In this document: in pieces, positions 21,544 to 33,358 of the stretch
How positions within the stretch are numbered: position 1 is the first letter of the stretch
Layout of the letters: the number at the start of each line of letters is the position of its first letter
Origin: Nymphaea colorata
Lineage: Eukaryota; Streptophyta; Magnoliopsida; Nymphaeales; Nymphaeaceae
Direction of reading: 5' to 3'
Length of the DNA: 64,000 nt
Assembly (NCBI RefSeq): GCF_008831285.2
Contig: NC_045138.2
Location: 18,197,934 to 18,261,933, forward strand
Position numbers and translations under genes: made by a program
The notes under the pieces: model-generated
Told to the model about the DNA's origin: nothing
Databases searched by the model: none
Seen by the model: only the letters and a program-made list of their open reading frames with translations

Positions 21544-24500
21544 TTTGTTATCACTACCGTATCGTATCATGTATCGGTCGGGCCGACCTATATGCCATAT
21601 GGTATCGTATCATAAATGTATCGTAAAATTAATTTTTTAATTTATAAAAAATGTTTAAAATTTATAAAAAATAGAAAAAAAATCAGAAAATTTCTAAAAA
21701 AATCCAAAAAAAAACTAGTAAAAATCAGAAAAAATCAAGAAAAATGTATTTAAATGAACATTCATCATTCATTCATGTATATGAAGTATGAACTATGAAG
21801 TATGCATATGAACAAGACATTCCCAAATAAGAAAACAAACATTCAAAAATCAAAATAACATACTAAGCAACCTAAGAGGCTAAGAGTATTCAATTACATC
21901 ACAATTCATAAGTTCAGAAGTCAAAAATCAAAACATATTGACATAGTTTCCAAAACTCAAAACAAAAAGCGTCGTCAATCGTCATCTGCATCATCATCTT
22001 CATTCTTCATCATCAACTTCATTTTCTTCATTAAGTGTTTATTCTTTCCCCTTTATTGCAAATGGAATGTCACCAATATTCCATTGCTCCCCCCCAGCCT
22101 CTCCTTCATCAATAATCTCTGCTGCTCCTTCAACGTTCAAAAAATCAAGATCGTCCTCATCAAGTATTGCAGATGGTTCTTCTTCAACCCAAGAATCTAA
22201 TATATCAAAATGGTCAATGAAGATAGAATCATATTGAGTGTGATGTTTCCTCATAGATGTTGTCTCTAGTTGCCTAACAAGAGAAAAATTTAACAAATTG
22301 TTAGAGATTAAAATGTATATTAGAATTTGTTATTTTGTATAACAAATGTTTACCTTTGTCTCAACTTCATATATAACGAACATAAACAAGGTCATTCAAC
22401 ATTTTATGTTCCAGCCTATTCCTCTTCTTACTGTGGATGTGCTGAAATACACTCCAAATTCTTTCACATCCAGTTGCACTACATGTTTGGCTGAGGATTC
22501 TAATTGCAAGCTTCCTTAATTCTGGGCAATCAGGCCCATACCTTTCCCACCACAAATCTAATAACAGCTGGAAAGTAAAAATGTTGTCAGAATAAATATA
22601 TGAGAAGGTAGAATAAAAGCTAAACAACAAAAACCATAAAGTCTCTTTTTCTAATACTTGGATAAATAGTTGTCCGACATCGAACTGTTGTGTCTCTCGC
22701 CATGGTACCAGAAGCCGTATCATATTTGTTGATCGACATATGGATAGCGTCTTGTTCTTTACTATCACCTACTAATACGTCAATACAATCCGACATGCTA
22801 TACTCGACCTCTCTATCCTTCTTAAAAGTGGGAATATATCTAATAGCAAAATTTAGATAGTAGGATGCTGCATGAAGTGGGCGATGAAATTGTCTAGGCC
22901 ACCGTTCATCTATAATCTTCCATATAGGCATGTACAACTTCTTTTTTCCCTTCATATTATCTCTAATGGCCTCCTTGGCTCTGTCCATAGGTTCATATAA
23001 ATATCTAATAGAAGGTTTATCTTCACTATCAACTAACCTGAGGACTTTCACTAGAGGTACACAAATCTTCAATAAGTGCACACATGATTCCCAAAAATCA
23101 GCATCGAAGATGTTATCCACAACTGTCGTAGCCTTTCTTTTATAGGCATGTGGATATGCAGCCCAATCATCACTTGAAAACATCTACCTGAGAGAAGTTC
23201 TTTGCTTGACTATACCCTACACTGTCAAAACATTTGTAGCAAACCGTGTTTGTGCAGGTCGAATCAATGATTATAAATAAACTTTGTGATTTCTTGGCAT
23301 CTATGAACTGTCAACTTCATATCATCTCTTTCACCAAGATCCTGAAGCATAAGATTTACACAGTGAGCAGCACATGGACTCCAATAAAATATCTCATATC
23401 GTGCTACTAACATTTCACCTACAGCTTTATAATTTGTTGCATTATCAATGATAAATTGTACGACATTTTCATGTCCAACTTCTTTTATAACTTTATCAAA
23501 AATCCCAAACAACACATCAGCAGTCTTAGGATTATCAGACAAATCAACAGATTTTAAGAACATAGTATCAAGAGGGCAATATACAAGGAAGTTTACCAAT
23601 GTTCTGTTCATGTCTGTCCACCCATCTGCCATTACACTGCATCCTGTAGCTTTCCAGCTCAATTTTAGTTCATCACAATATGTCTTAACGTCTCTAACTA
23701 CATTGTTGAGAATTTTACCTCGCAATTTATGAAAAGAGGGCATTTTATACCCTCGGCCTACACTAGCAATCGCATTTGTTATAGGCTGAAAATGATAAGA
23801 GTTTGCTGCATTGAAGGGAATGGATGCATCATAACCATCTGCTGTTTCAATAATATCCTTTGATTGCATGGCTATACGAATCTCAGGCTGATCACCAGCA
23901 GTAGTATAATTGGGAAAAAATTCTTGATTGAACCAGACATATTGCTCGACCTCATAGTAGGGACTCTACCACCACCAGTACGACCATGACTCCTGCCACA
24001 TTCTCGTGAAACTGAACTTATACTTGCGCCTCTTCTTATTCTGGTTGCAGTTGCAGAAGAACCACCTCCATGCACAATGCCTTTCCCTTTAGTTGTTCCC
24101 AAACTGACACCAACATCTTCTTCTTCAAGCTGAACATCTTCACCTTCACTTTCTTCCTCTTCATGTGAGTCCCCATATCCTTCCTCTGCATCTTTCATTT
24201 CCTTTTCAATACTACTTGCTTTCACTGCATTAAGAAGCTCTTGACACTGGTGTTTTACATACGCTGGCAATGGGTTCTCTTGGGAGCCATTGCATTGAGC
24301 CACATCACTGTGTGTACCAGCTATATGGTGTTTAAAGCGAGAGATCCCTCCTGATATGATTTGCTTACAATAAATGCACATAACTTTTAACCTATCTTTG
24401 GGATTCACCCTTTCACACCTTCCATGCAGAATCCGACTTTATATCTTCACAAAACAAGTAAAAACATACAAATAAATGTAGGAAATAAGAGAAATGAACG

Positions 24501-24883
24501 ATTTGATGGCGAAAATGGGTTATTTCTTACCTTCTTGTTGTTAAAATCCAAAAAACCCTCTTTCTCCGAGCTTCCCACCGTCCCTAGACTCCGCACAATG
24601 AGAAAGAAAGCTTCTTCACCGACAAAACTTGATGCAAATGGAGAAAATCTCCCCCTCCCACGTCTCTTGTAGCGTTTACAAATAAGAAAAAAAAGAGAGA
24701 GGAGCGTCTCTTCTAAAACAAGACATAAAAAAGGGGTCCGCCCTTTTTAATTTTTCCCCTGTATCATGCGATGTGGCCACCGTGCGATACGCGTATGATA
24801 CAGATGTGTATAGTCTTTAAACAATGTATCGTATAGGTCTTCTTGACCTATACGATACGTATCGTACGATACGAATAACATTG
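21544..24883 (-). mobile_element. Complete hAT transposon, 3.34 kb
   Basis: The ends are inverted: ttTGTTATcactaccGTATCG on the left and, read from the other strand, caaTGTTATtcGTATCGTA on the right. Subterminal regions at both sides are full of cgtatcgtat/atacgatac words, the likely transposase-binding repeats. Identical 9-bp flanks (21,535-21,543 and 24,884-24,892) show the insertion is preserved whole. Inside is one decayed transposase gene on the minus strand. No other cargo is seen. Confidence 0.9.
22036..24445 (-). pseudogene. hAT transposase pseudogene (BED finger, DUF659, hAT dimerisation)
   Basis: Domains in order on the minus strand: BED finger (CIYCKQIISGGISRFKHHIAGTH, about 24,375-24,310); an acidic linker; a DUF659-like block (KLSWKATGCSVMADGW, then FLVYCPLDTMFLKSVD, then NVVQFIIDNATNYKAVG, then SPCAAHCVNLMLQDLG, 23,869-23,264); a middle block (MFSSDDWAAYPHAYK and RPLHAASYYLNFAIRY, 23,183-22,800); and the C-terminal dimerisation block (AIRILSQTCSATGCERIW, then IHSKKRNRLEHKMLNDLVYV, 22,570-22,380). 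An acidic tail at 22,296-22,039 follows a probable intron. Damage: a frameshift near 23,925, loss of codons after FIYNH (23,264), and two TAG stops around 23,215 and 23,185, at least one explicable as CAG to TAG. A probable 3' splice site (tttccag) lies at about 22,572. The gene is not functional, but it is close enough to intact to show family and structure. Confidence 0.88.
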
Positions 24884-24892
24884 CTTTATACA
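24884..24892. repeat. Right target-site duplication of hAT element
   Basis: CTTTATACA, identical to the left copy at 21,535-21,543. Confidence 0.85.
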
Positions 24893-25309
24893 ACAAAATC
24901 AAGTTATGTGCTCTTGAAACTATGACCGATTAGTTTGAATATGAATACCACAATTTCCGAAAGTTGGGGTGTTGTTCATCGTATCCTGCCTGAAACCAAT
25001 TTATTATCTCCATCATTTAGATCAGAAAAATAAAATCTAGTAAACTTTCAATTGTGTAAATATTTGACCGACAAAATCAAATTTCCCGCCTGAGACCAAT
25101 AATATCTCTACCAGCATCGTTAAAATTGGTTCATGTCACGCCCCAAATCCTTCTTCGGTTATGTCACGCAAGTCTTCACTCTTCCACCCAAACGCCCCAA
25201 AAGGTAGGAAAACAATTTTTGGGGTCCACTAGAGTTTTTGACACCCGTTGACCATTGTGTACCTATTGATCACCCAAAAAAAAAAAAATCAAATGTAACA
25301 AAGACTAGA
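24893..25309. other. Unassigned spacer
   Basis: AT-rich with an A run near 25,276. No gene or element is recognised. Confidence 0.3.
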
Positions 25310-26210
25310 GCCTTTGACAATTTTAAATTCATTTAAGAAAACACAAGCAGCCGTGAACGATTCTAATGTTTCAAACTACGTGTCAAGCGCAGCCACTTTT
25401 ACGAAAGAGAAAGGAGTCATTTGACCCAAAAACAAGTTCTCCTCGCACTAGCCAACAACTAGTGGTATGCTTGGGCATCAGGCCTCACTTGGCATAGAAA
25501 TTGAGCACCAGGTCAGCTCGGGTGAGCCCGATTCAATTCAATTAAGTCAGATAATTTATATTTATTAAATTTTTATTATTAATATATATAACTATATATT
25601 TTTTATTATAATTAAATTACATTTATATATTTTTTGTTCTTAAAATATATTTTGAATATTAATTTTAAAGAATTTAAATTTGCCAAAAACTCTAGCTCTG
25701 CTACATTTGTTTTTTTTTTTTTCTTTTGGGGTGATCAATGGGTACTCAATGCTCTCTTTGACTTTAATCCCTTTACTTAGATTTTAATGTGTACGATTCG
25801 ACATAGTTACCCAAGACATTGCCCTTGTTGGTAGAACCCGTCTTTTTAATTTGGACTGGTAGGAACTCGTCATTCTCTTTCTCCTATATATATATATATA
25901 TATATTTGCCCTTTCATGTCTTCCCTTTCTCTTCAAAGCCGCATGTCAAGTCCTATTTAATTTTTGTGGTCCCTACTCTACTTGGAGGAAGTTTGAGCTT
26001 CATGTGAGCGGTCTTTTCCCCCATTCTGTTGACCGAGCCGGCCCCCATCAGGTACCGGTACCTGGCCCCGTCGTTACCGGTCCTCTGCCCAGTCGGGTGT
26101 GGGTCCGGGGGCTCGATGCTTCGGCTCGGGTTCGACCGGAGCCGATCCAACCCTGTAATATATTTAAAAATTATTTTTTTATTATTTTTTAATTTAATAA
26201 TATGTATTTC
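25310..26210 (+). repeat. Dispersed direct repeat, copy 1 (partner 28,280-29,100)
   Basis: Shared landmarks in order are aagaaaacacaagcagcc, gccatttga-type, ctcgcactagccaaca, tttatatttattaaattttt, cttcatgtgagcggtctt and aggtaccggtac. The GC-rich end (26,030-26,155, gggggctcgatgcttcggct) followed by an AT-rich stretch resembles the edge of a plant hAT-type element. A short AT run sits at 25,882-25,903. Overlapping frames at 26,004-26,499 have no known domain. Confidence 0.75.
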
Positions 26211-26459
26211 CCTCCCTCTTTCCACTTTCCACTCCGACTTGACTTGGCCCACCCGACCTCACCCACGCAGCCGTCTCTCTATCTCCCCCGCTTCCCTTGC
26301 CTTATGTCGGTCAGACAACTTCTTTGTAAAGGTCTGGCCCGTGCATCAACTGTCCAATGCACATTATCAGCCCCGTGCGTGTTGTACGACTTCTTCCTCC
26401 TTTCCATCTTTCTGTCTAATGCACATTCATACATTTGGATTTGATCTTTCCTGTCTAAT
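26211..26459. other. Unassigned, with a short duplication
   Basis: Contains two copies of tgtctaatgcacattcata (about 26,412 and 26,451) and an earlier partial copy near 26,350. No gene is recognised. Confidence 0.35.
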
Positions 26460-26757
26460 GCACATTCATATATTTGGATTTAAATTCAGATCTGAATAAC
26501 GAATAATGAAAAGTTACATCTAAATTCTGATTCTACAATTTCTGAGTCAGACCTGAATCTGACTTCTACTTTCGCATCCAAATCGAGTTCTGAACATAAT
26601 CCAGCCATTTTTCACATTGTAAGGTTATTGGATATAGGATATTTATTTAAAAATAAATTTAACTTGAATCCTAATATAATCGGATACTTTTATATATGTC
26701 AAATCTAAATCTGAGTGGATATCATTCTTAAAACCAAATCTGATTCAACCGATATTA
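26460..26757 (-). mobile_element. Diverged small hAT-like interior
   Basis: The stretch is built of the same words as the small hAT-like elements (aaatctgatt, ggatatcatt, cagatctgaa). It could be an old copy in either orientation. Ends and duplication are not preserved, so this is a tentative call. Confidence 0.3.
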
Positions 26758-26858
26758 ATGTTTTATTGTCAAAATAGTTTTTATAAATATATTTTATTTA
26801 AATTTCTAACAAAAAATTTAAAAAGTCTGGCTTTTGTCCGTGATGGCATAATTTCTAC

Positions 26859-26861
<3 letters not shown>

Positions 26862-26950
<89 letters not shown>
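26862..26950. repeat. Compound (CT)n(AT)n microsatellite
   Basis: About 38 bp of CT followed by about 50 bp of AT. It lies 12 bp upstream of the 381-bp fold-back. Confidence 0.95.
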
Positions 26951-26953
<3 letters not shown>

Positions 26954-26961
26954 ACAAATGG

Positions 26962-27342
26962 AAGGTTATCAGGTTCTACAACCGTGTGGGACTCATGAAT
27001 TTTCTCCCGGAAAGAAAATGATTCATTACTGGTTTATTTTTCAGTTGTCTACCGCTAAAGGAGTTAGTAAGAGCAGGATTCTTTATCTGAATCAGCAAAG
27101 AAGTTAGTAAAACCCTCGTATAGTCAATATATAGATACAGTTGATAGAAACTAGCAGTGAACTATACGAGGGCTTTACTAACTTCTTTGGTGATTCACAT
27201 AAAGAATCCTGCTCTTACTAACTCCTTTAGCTCTAGATCAGTGGTAGACAACTGAAAAATAAAGCAGTAATGAGTCATTTTCTTTCCATATTTAAGGGAG
27301 AAAATTCATGAGTCCCACACGGTTTTAGAACCTGATAACCTT
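26962..27342. repeat. 381-bp fold-back with highly matched arms
   Basis: The left arm (26,962-27,124, beginning aaggttatcaggttct) is the reverse complement of the right arm (27,161-27,342) with only scattered mismatches. The loop is about 36 nt, between ccctcgtatagt and actatacgaggg. No open frame is supported. The high arm similarity suggests a young element or one kept similar by gene conversion. Confidence 0.85.
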
Positions 27343-28279
27343 TTAGGTGTTTGGTTTTGACTCGAAGAAACTGCCATGGTATTCACTCTTATGGCATCCA
27401 GCTTTCGGCAGTGAGATGCAATCGAGTCGCGTATAAATATCGAAGCTGAAAAAGGTCCAGCAGCCACATTTTTTACGGGCTAACTGCATGGTCCAGATCG
27501 GGATCCAAATTGGATCATTAAGCTTGGGCTTGGCCTACTTTTGAGGAGATTGAATCTACTTTTAGATTTGAATCTACACTTGAGCGTGGTACCTACCGAT
27601 CAAAACTAGTAGATCCATCAGGCCCAGTGATCATCACGTCGTTTATCTTGGATCCTTATTGATTCCGCCCGGACCCGTGATCCTCCTCATGTGGAACGGA
27701 GTTTGGGGCCTTCTTTTCTGAAGACAAAGCAAGAAGGGTGCACATGCCAGCCAACATTTCTCAGCAAATAATGTATTAATGCTGGATAGCAACCAAATCC
27801 AACCATCTTTCAACAAATTATTGTCATTAACTATATCATTTTTCATATTCGAAACCACTACTAAATTTTATACAAGTTGAGCAAAACCGACCTTCTCTTC
27901 TTGTCTCGACACATGCCTTGAATTTCAATAGCTGGAGGAGCCGTGGATGCAGGAGCGATGTTATCAGTCTAACACCATTTTTTTGTAATTATTATCATCA
28001 CTAGATATGAAACCCCATATTAGAACGTCTCAGAATCCGAAATCAGAACGCACAACATGATAGGAGGCGGAGGCAGACGAAGGGAAGGCGGCACTTTTCC
28101 ATTTCCACCGATTCTTCTTCTTTTGTCATCAAACGCAGAAATTTATTTTCAGAAAAATAGTTTCAAATTAACAAACACAACATAGTTTTGGAAATCTAGA
28201 ATTTTATTTCTCAAAAACCAATTTTAGAAATATATTTCTGAAAACTTATTTTCAAAAACGTATTTCTCATCATCAAACA
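27343..28279. other. Unassigned stretch
   Basis: No recognised gene. A 71-codon minus frame (27,643-27,858) lacks a known domain. Near 28,140-28,270 several atttctgaaa/ttttcagaaa words repeat. Confidence 0.3.
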
Positions 28280-29100
28280 CTACCTTAAGAAAACAAAAGC
28301 AGCCCTGAACAATTGTTTTGTTTCAAACTAAGTGTCAAGGGCAGCCACTTTAGAGAAAGGAGCCATTTGATCCAAAAACAAGTTCTGCTCGCACTAGCCA
28401 ACAGCTAGCGTTATGCTAGGACATTGGGCCCAGAAATTGAGCACCAAGTTAGCTTGGGTGGGCCCGACTCAACTCAATTAAACAGATAATTTATATTTAT
28501 TAAATTTTTATTATATATATAACTGTATATTTTTTATTGTAATTAAATTATATTTATGTATTATTTTATGCACAAAAATATAATTTTAAAGAGTTTAAAA
28601 TTGTCAAAAACTCTTAAGCTGTGTTACATTTGGTTTTTTTTTTCTTTCTTTTTCGTTGGGTGATCAATGGGCACGCAATGTTCTCTTTAATCCCTTTACT
28701 TGACCTGGATTTTTAATGTGTACGATTTCATATAGTTGCTCCATACATTGGACTTGTTGGTAGGAACCCGTCATTCTCTCTCTCTTCTCTATCCCTGTCT
28801 CTCTTCCATTTCTCTTTCATCTCTTCTCCCTCTCTATCTTGCTCTAAAGGAACGCACTTTCTCGGTGTACGTTGGAGGATGTCTGAGCTTCATGTGAGCG
28901 GTCTTTCCCCCTCTCAGTCGACCGGGCCCGCCCCCATTAGGTACCGGTACTGGCCCCATCATTACCCGGTACTCTGCCCAGGTGTGGGTTCGGGGGCTCG
29001 ATGCTTTGGCTCTCGATGGGACCCGAGCTGATCCAGCTCTGTAATATTTAAAAATTAATTTTTTATTATTTTTAATCTAATAATATGTTATTTATTATCA
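28280..29100 (+). repeat. Dispersed direct repeat, copy 2 (partner 25,310-26,210)
   Basis: Same order of landmarks as copy 1 with indels, ending in the GC-rich block at 28,915-29,040 and its AT-rich tail. The two copies are 3 kb apart and flank the microsatellite and 381-bp fold-back. Confidence 0.75.
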
Positions 29101-29599
29101 AAAGATATTTTATAATTTTAAAAAATATTTTTTTATTATCAAACGGACCCGGGTCGGGTGAGACTCGGGCCCAGGTTTCTGCTACCGGATTGAGCCCAGG
29201 TCCGGATTTCCGCTATCGGGCTGAGCAGCGGTGATTTGTTTTCCTGCTAGTGCTTGTAATTTACTTGCATGTACGATCAGAAGATTACATATTTTCAACA
29301 TCCGGCCTCGGACATCACACCATGATGGGTTTCTGATGCAGCAGGGCGGGATGGCAGGGGCCATGACCTTCCCTCACATTTTTAGAAATTTCAAGATTTT
29401 ATATATAAATTTAGAAAATTGTAATTTAACTTACATAAAATATCTGACAATTATATTTAGATCTTTATTAAAATTTTGAAACTATAGCTCCACTCTTGCT
29501 TTCAAATTCAATCCTCTGAAGATACAATTCAATGTAAATGAATTCTTAGCAGCAGGCGATGAGGAGTCACGGGAGGGTTTGTCTCACATGAATAAAAGG
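29101..29599. other. GC-rich edge plus one arm of a terminal-repeat family
   Basis: At 29,146-29,225 a block of cgggtcgggtg and cccaggt words resembles a hAT-type subterminal region. At 29,240-29,300 sits a copy of the arm seen at 497-560. No gene is recognised in the rest. Confidence 0.4.
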
Positions 29600-29608
29600 A
29601 GACCGCGG

Positions 29609-29692
29609 GTCTCCATGGCTTTTATTTGAAGTGGTGCAAATCGATCGTGGGGTCTCCATGGCTTTCATTTGAAGTGGTGCAAATCGATCGAG
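29609..29692 (+). repeat. Two-copy tandem repeat (about 43 bp)
   Basis: Two successive copies of ggtctccatggctttnatttgaagtggtgcaaatcgatcg-type sequence. The minus-strand frame 29,665-29,904 runs through it and is not recognised. Confidence 0.8.
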
Positions 29693-29904
29693 TCCTTGCT
29701 CAGTTCCGGCAAGATTGTGTATCTGATATGGTGACGACAGTCCAAACTGTGGTAGCACTTAAGACATATGCGCAGTCTGTACAACCTTGCCTGCACTGAC
29801 CGTGGACTCGATTGGTGTGCACCTACTTCAAATACAAGCCACGGAAACCTACCTATCTTTTTTTGATTCACATGACATAATAGATGCACTTTACCCAAAC
29901 GCAA

Positions 29905-30200
29905 ATTCTATCGGGGCCAAAACCATATTTTTTAAAATTTCTGCATGTTAAATTGACATTTTCATAATTATGGGAAATAAATTTTGGTTTTTTGCTCTGC
30001 CACTCTCCACTTAACTCTGTGCTGGTTGAGAGTCTGTCAGGTTCAAAACATTTTGTCTTATGTTTCTCACCAAATTACTCCTAAAATCATAATTATAGTG
30101 TTAGATTGTAAAAGAATATTTTAATAATTAATTTTAATATATCTGTTTTTGATCTTTAACTTACATGGTCTCACTTTTACCAACTTCTCTCTCTCTCTCT

Positions 30201-30248
<48 letters not shown>

Positions 30249-30689
30249 GAAGTGTGAGATATAGAAATATAGCTGTTTTCCATCTCGGTATTTGCATGTC
30301 CACTTCATGGTTGAATAGAATTGCATCAAAAGTTCGTTTTGGTGCAATGGTGGGGATGGGGCAGATAGGCGGTTAGTTTCCATTCGAACTCCCATGACAT
30401 CAATCTTTTGTACTGCAAAAATAAATGTGCGGGTATGCAAATTGAAGCTTGGACATTGTTTCAATACATAAAAAAACAAGCCCTGTCCTAGGAGGATGGG
30501 AAAGATGGTGGGTAGGGGATACTTGCCTTCAATCAGGTTGTAGGAATAGCCTTGAGTTTAGCCAAAAATCCATCTTGGTGAGTCATTGATTCCCCACCTG
30601 TAAAGCTTTGAGAGGTGCTGTATGGATGCATTCTCATAATAATAATAAGTTTTGGTGTTTTCGCCCAGATCGGACGGTGGAATTCCGTA
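29905..30689. other. Unassigned, with a (AT)n microsatellite
   Basis: AT run at 30,207-30,246 preceded by a short CT run. The minus-strand frames overlapping it derive their YIYIYI stretch from the microsatellite. Confidence 0.4.
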
Positions 30690-30760
30690 ATTTTCTAACC
30701 CTGCATGCTTGTAAATTACAAGCACTTGTTGGGGGAACACCCACGAATAGGAAGAGAAAC
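30690..30760 (-). repeat. Arm of terminal-repeat family
   Basis: Matches the left arm near 370-425, including gcacttnntngggggaacacccacga-like sequence. With 29,240-29,300 it could mark the two ends of one 1.5-kb element. Confidence 0.45.
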
Positions 30761-31139
30761 TTGTTTTGAATTTTGATTAACATAAAAAACAAAAAATCAT
30801 ATCATTTTTTACTCTTTTCTTTAAATCATATTTTTGAGAAAAAGATGGGGAATGGAAAAGGAGAAAGGGCCAATTGCGTCTTCCAAAGCAGCATTCATTT
30901 TGCTTCTTGTGCTGCACATTTTTCCATCTAAAGCATTCTTTTCCACAGCAACATGACTGTCCCCTTTTCTCTTCTTCAACATTTTCTCATAATTATGGTT
31001 TAAAATATGAGAGTCGGAAGTGCTTTTCTTTCTTTCTGTTTTTTATGTTAATCAAAATTCAAAATGACTTCCTTGAATAAAGGATCTTATTGAATTGACT
31101 TAGCAGACCTCCGACCCGACAATGTGAGGAGATATGAAA
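30761..31139. other. Unassigned spacer
   Basis: A 68-codon frame (30,874-31,080) shows no recognised domain. Confidence 0.3.
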
Positions 31140-31319
31140 GACGCCTCAGAGAATGAGGCTCAGGAATTCTGAGAAATCCCACAGCCCTCCCCTGATTCAT
31201 TCACCACTGATAAACTTTCAACTAATTTTACTACAGAGGGCTTCAAGCTTGTCATCTTTTTTTTAATAATAAGCAGATTTTTTTACAATAAAAACTGGGA
31301 TTTTTTTATACCAAGATAA

Positions 31320-31342
31320 GATATATATATATATATATATAT

Positions 31343-31382
<40 letters not shown>
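31320..31382. repeat. Compound (AT)n(GT)n microsatellite
   Basis: About 22 bp of AT followed by about 36 bp of GT, at the place where copy A has only a short TA stretch (about 4231-4250). Confidence 0.9.
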
Positions 31383-31384
<2 letters not shown>

Positions 31385-31572
31385 TTCTTGCATGAGTTTG
31401 ATGCAAGTCCGTTTAATTTCCTCCAGCGGCGAATCCAGAGTTTGTGTTTGAGAGGTTTTTGTCTCCAAAAGGATGTAACCATTATGTTTGGCTTGATTTT
31501 CCTTTTCCCATTTTGTGATTTTTTTCACCAACGAAAACGTGCATTGCGAAGACAACAGAGCAAGTTAAAAAA

Positions 31573-31845
31573 ATGAAATATGAAGCAAAAACAAAATTCA
31601 ATTACGAAGAGCTTCATATGGACCTCGTACGAAGAAGCTCATTGTCCCCGAGTTTCATCCTACTTGGAAAGTGTGAAAACCTTCCAGCTCCTGAAATGTG
31701 TGTCCTGGCAAAAATTTCTGATTACTTCAAGCAATATGATTATCAAAAGCAGAAGGCAATTCGGTATCGGCTACAAATTCGTTTCAGTTTGAGAGTGCTT
31801 CTCAAGGTGATAGATGGGTTGCAGTTCTTTTGTAGCAAACTTTAA
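31573..31845 (+). pseudogene. Gene-like exon, unknown family (copy B)
   Basis: 90 codons, MKYEAKTKFNYEELHMDLVRR, continuing LSPSFILLGKCENLPAPEMCVLAK and ISDYFKQYDYQKQKA. The part up to about residue 60 is more coherent than the rest and matches the partner copy near 4638, where it is frameshifted; this suggests decay of a once-coding exon. No domain is recognised and a function is not proposed. Confidence 0.35.
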
Positions 31846-32109
31846 AGTTTAATCGTAGCTTTAGTTTAATCTGCTATGTTTGCTTTTGATATTTCTTTGA
31901 TTGTTATACTCTTCAGCTTCTTTGTATTATACTTGGTTACCACCTAAAAGTTCAAAAAATAGAAACTACCATTTTTTTCTGAGGGGAATTTCGGAAGATA
32001 TACATCAAGATGGCATTCGGGGAAGCTTAGGATATCATAAAGGTTGGTAAATGTTAAATAATTTTTCTATTGATTCTGCTGCTTGTGCTCATCTTAGTCT
32101 GTGGGTACA

Positions 32110-32250
32110 GAAGAGATGAAAGCAGAGACCAATGAAACTATGGAGTGGTTATTACAAGAAATTGTGAAAGCTGCTGTCAGATCAGCACTATCTGCTGCAG
32201 CAATAAAAGCTAAACTCTTTTCAGATCATGATGAACATTATAGTAAATGA
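32110..32250 (+). pseudogene. Alanine-rich exon-like segment (copy B)
   Basis: After an acag that could be a 3' splice site, the frame gives EEMKAETNETMEWLLQEIVK, then AAVRSALSAAAIKAKLFSDHD, to a TGA at 32,248. It is amphipathic and alanine-rich, probably helical. Copies at about 4895-5010 (frameshifted) and, reversed, at about 59,290-59,190 show this is the best preserved of the three. The reversed copy continues into a longer downstream exon-like frame. The family is unknown; a likeness to SWI3-type coiled coils is speculative. Confidence 0.35.
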
Positions 32251-32459
32251 GTGCCAATATTGTCAACCATCAGGTTCATTGCTGCCCATGATTTGTTAAA
32301 ACGCTCTGCATATCTGTTGCTTTGTACGAGACTGTAACTGTTGAATGAGCTTTTTGATATGAAGGTAGCAACGGACTTCTTCTCCATGCATGTGCTTTCT
32401 TTATCATTTTATTCCTTTATTTCCCTTGGTCACAGATTTGGTTCTCTCTACAGGTTGGT

Positions 32460-33160
32460 GTGATACGCATAAGCCCATCGGGAGGGTAGCGGCGGAAAGG
32501 TCTTCTACCGACCGAACAGCCGGAATGAGTTAAACTTCAGTTACGAAACTACGAAAATGCTTTATTTACATCGCTCAATTAGCCCATATGTGGACTTAAG
32601 GAAATTCACGTACTACAGCAGAAGAGTGAAATTAGGTATTGAAATGTATGTCCGAGCATCACCATAATTACGTGGAAATTTGAGTATAAGGACTCAAATA
32701 TTTTGAAACTGTATATGGCAGTCAGTGTCTAGGCAAGTATGAAAATTTTGGATGCATGCATTTTCCAACAATGAAGAAAGGTATGTCATAAAATTCTCGA
32801 AGAATGGTTCACCTCTGTCTCACTATGAATATTAAGGCACAACATATGGTCATGTCTTCTAACCACTCGGCTTTCCTTCTTCTTATATGCTTGAGCTAGA
32901 GCTCAAGAGCCAAGCTTTCCTCCTATAAGGTAGCATTTGATTATTTGATGAAAAAATATTTGGCATTAAAATCTCTGGTATTTAATACAGGTTCATTTGT
33001 GGGGTGGAACTAAAACTTCCTGGTCTTGATATTTTTCATCAAAACATCTTATTTTCATGTTTGATTCAATGCGACATAAAAATTCATTCTTGTCTCTTAG
33101 TTGTTGAAAAAAAGAAACTGTTCAAGCTAACATTCCATCCATGCAATTTTGTAGGAACTC
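32460..33160. other. Non-coding flank of segmental duplication
   Basis: Matches about 5545-6340; no gene recognised. Confidence 0.4.
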
Positions 33161-33167
33161 CCATGAC

Positions 33168-33358
<191 letters not shown>

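Larger units (their letters stand above)
31140..33165 (+). repeat. Segmental duplication, copy B (partner 4050-6340)
   Basis: Collinear with copy A. It differs by a TA/TG microsatellite (31,320-31,382) and lacks about 330 bp found at 5215-5545. It continues into the repeat unit that opens the array, so the duplicated block probably spanned more than 5 kb. Confidence 0.8.
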
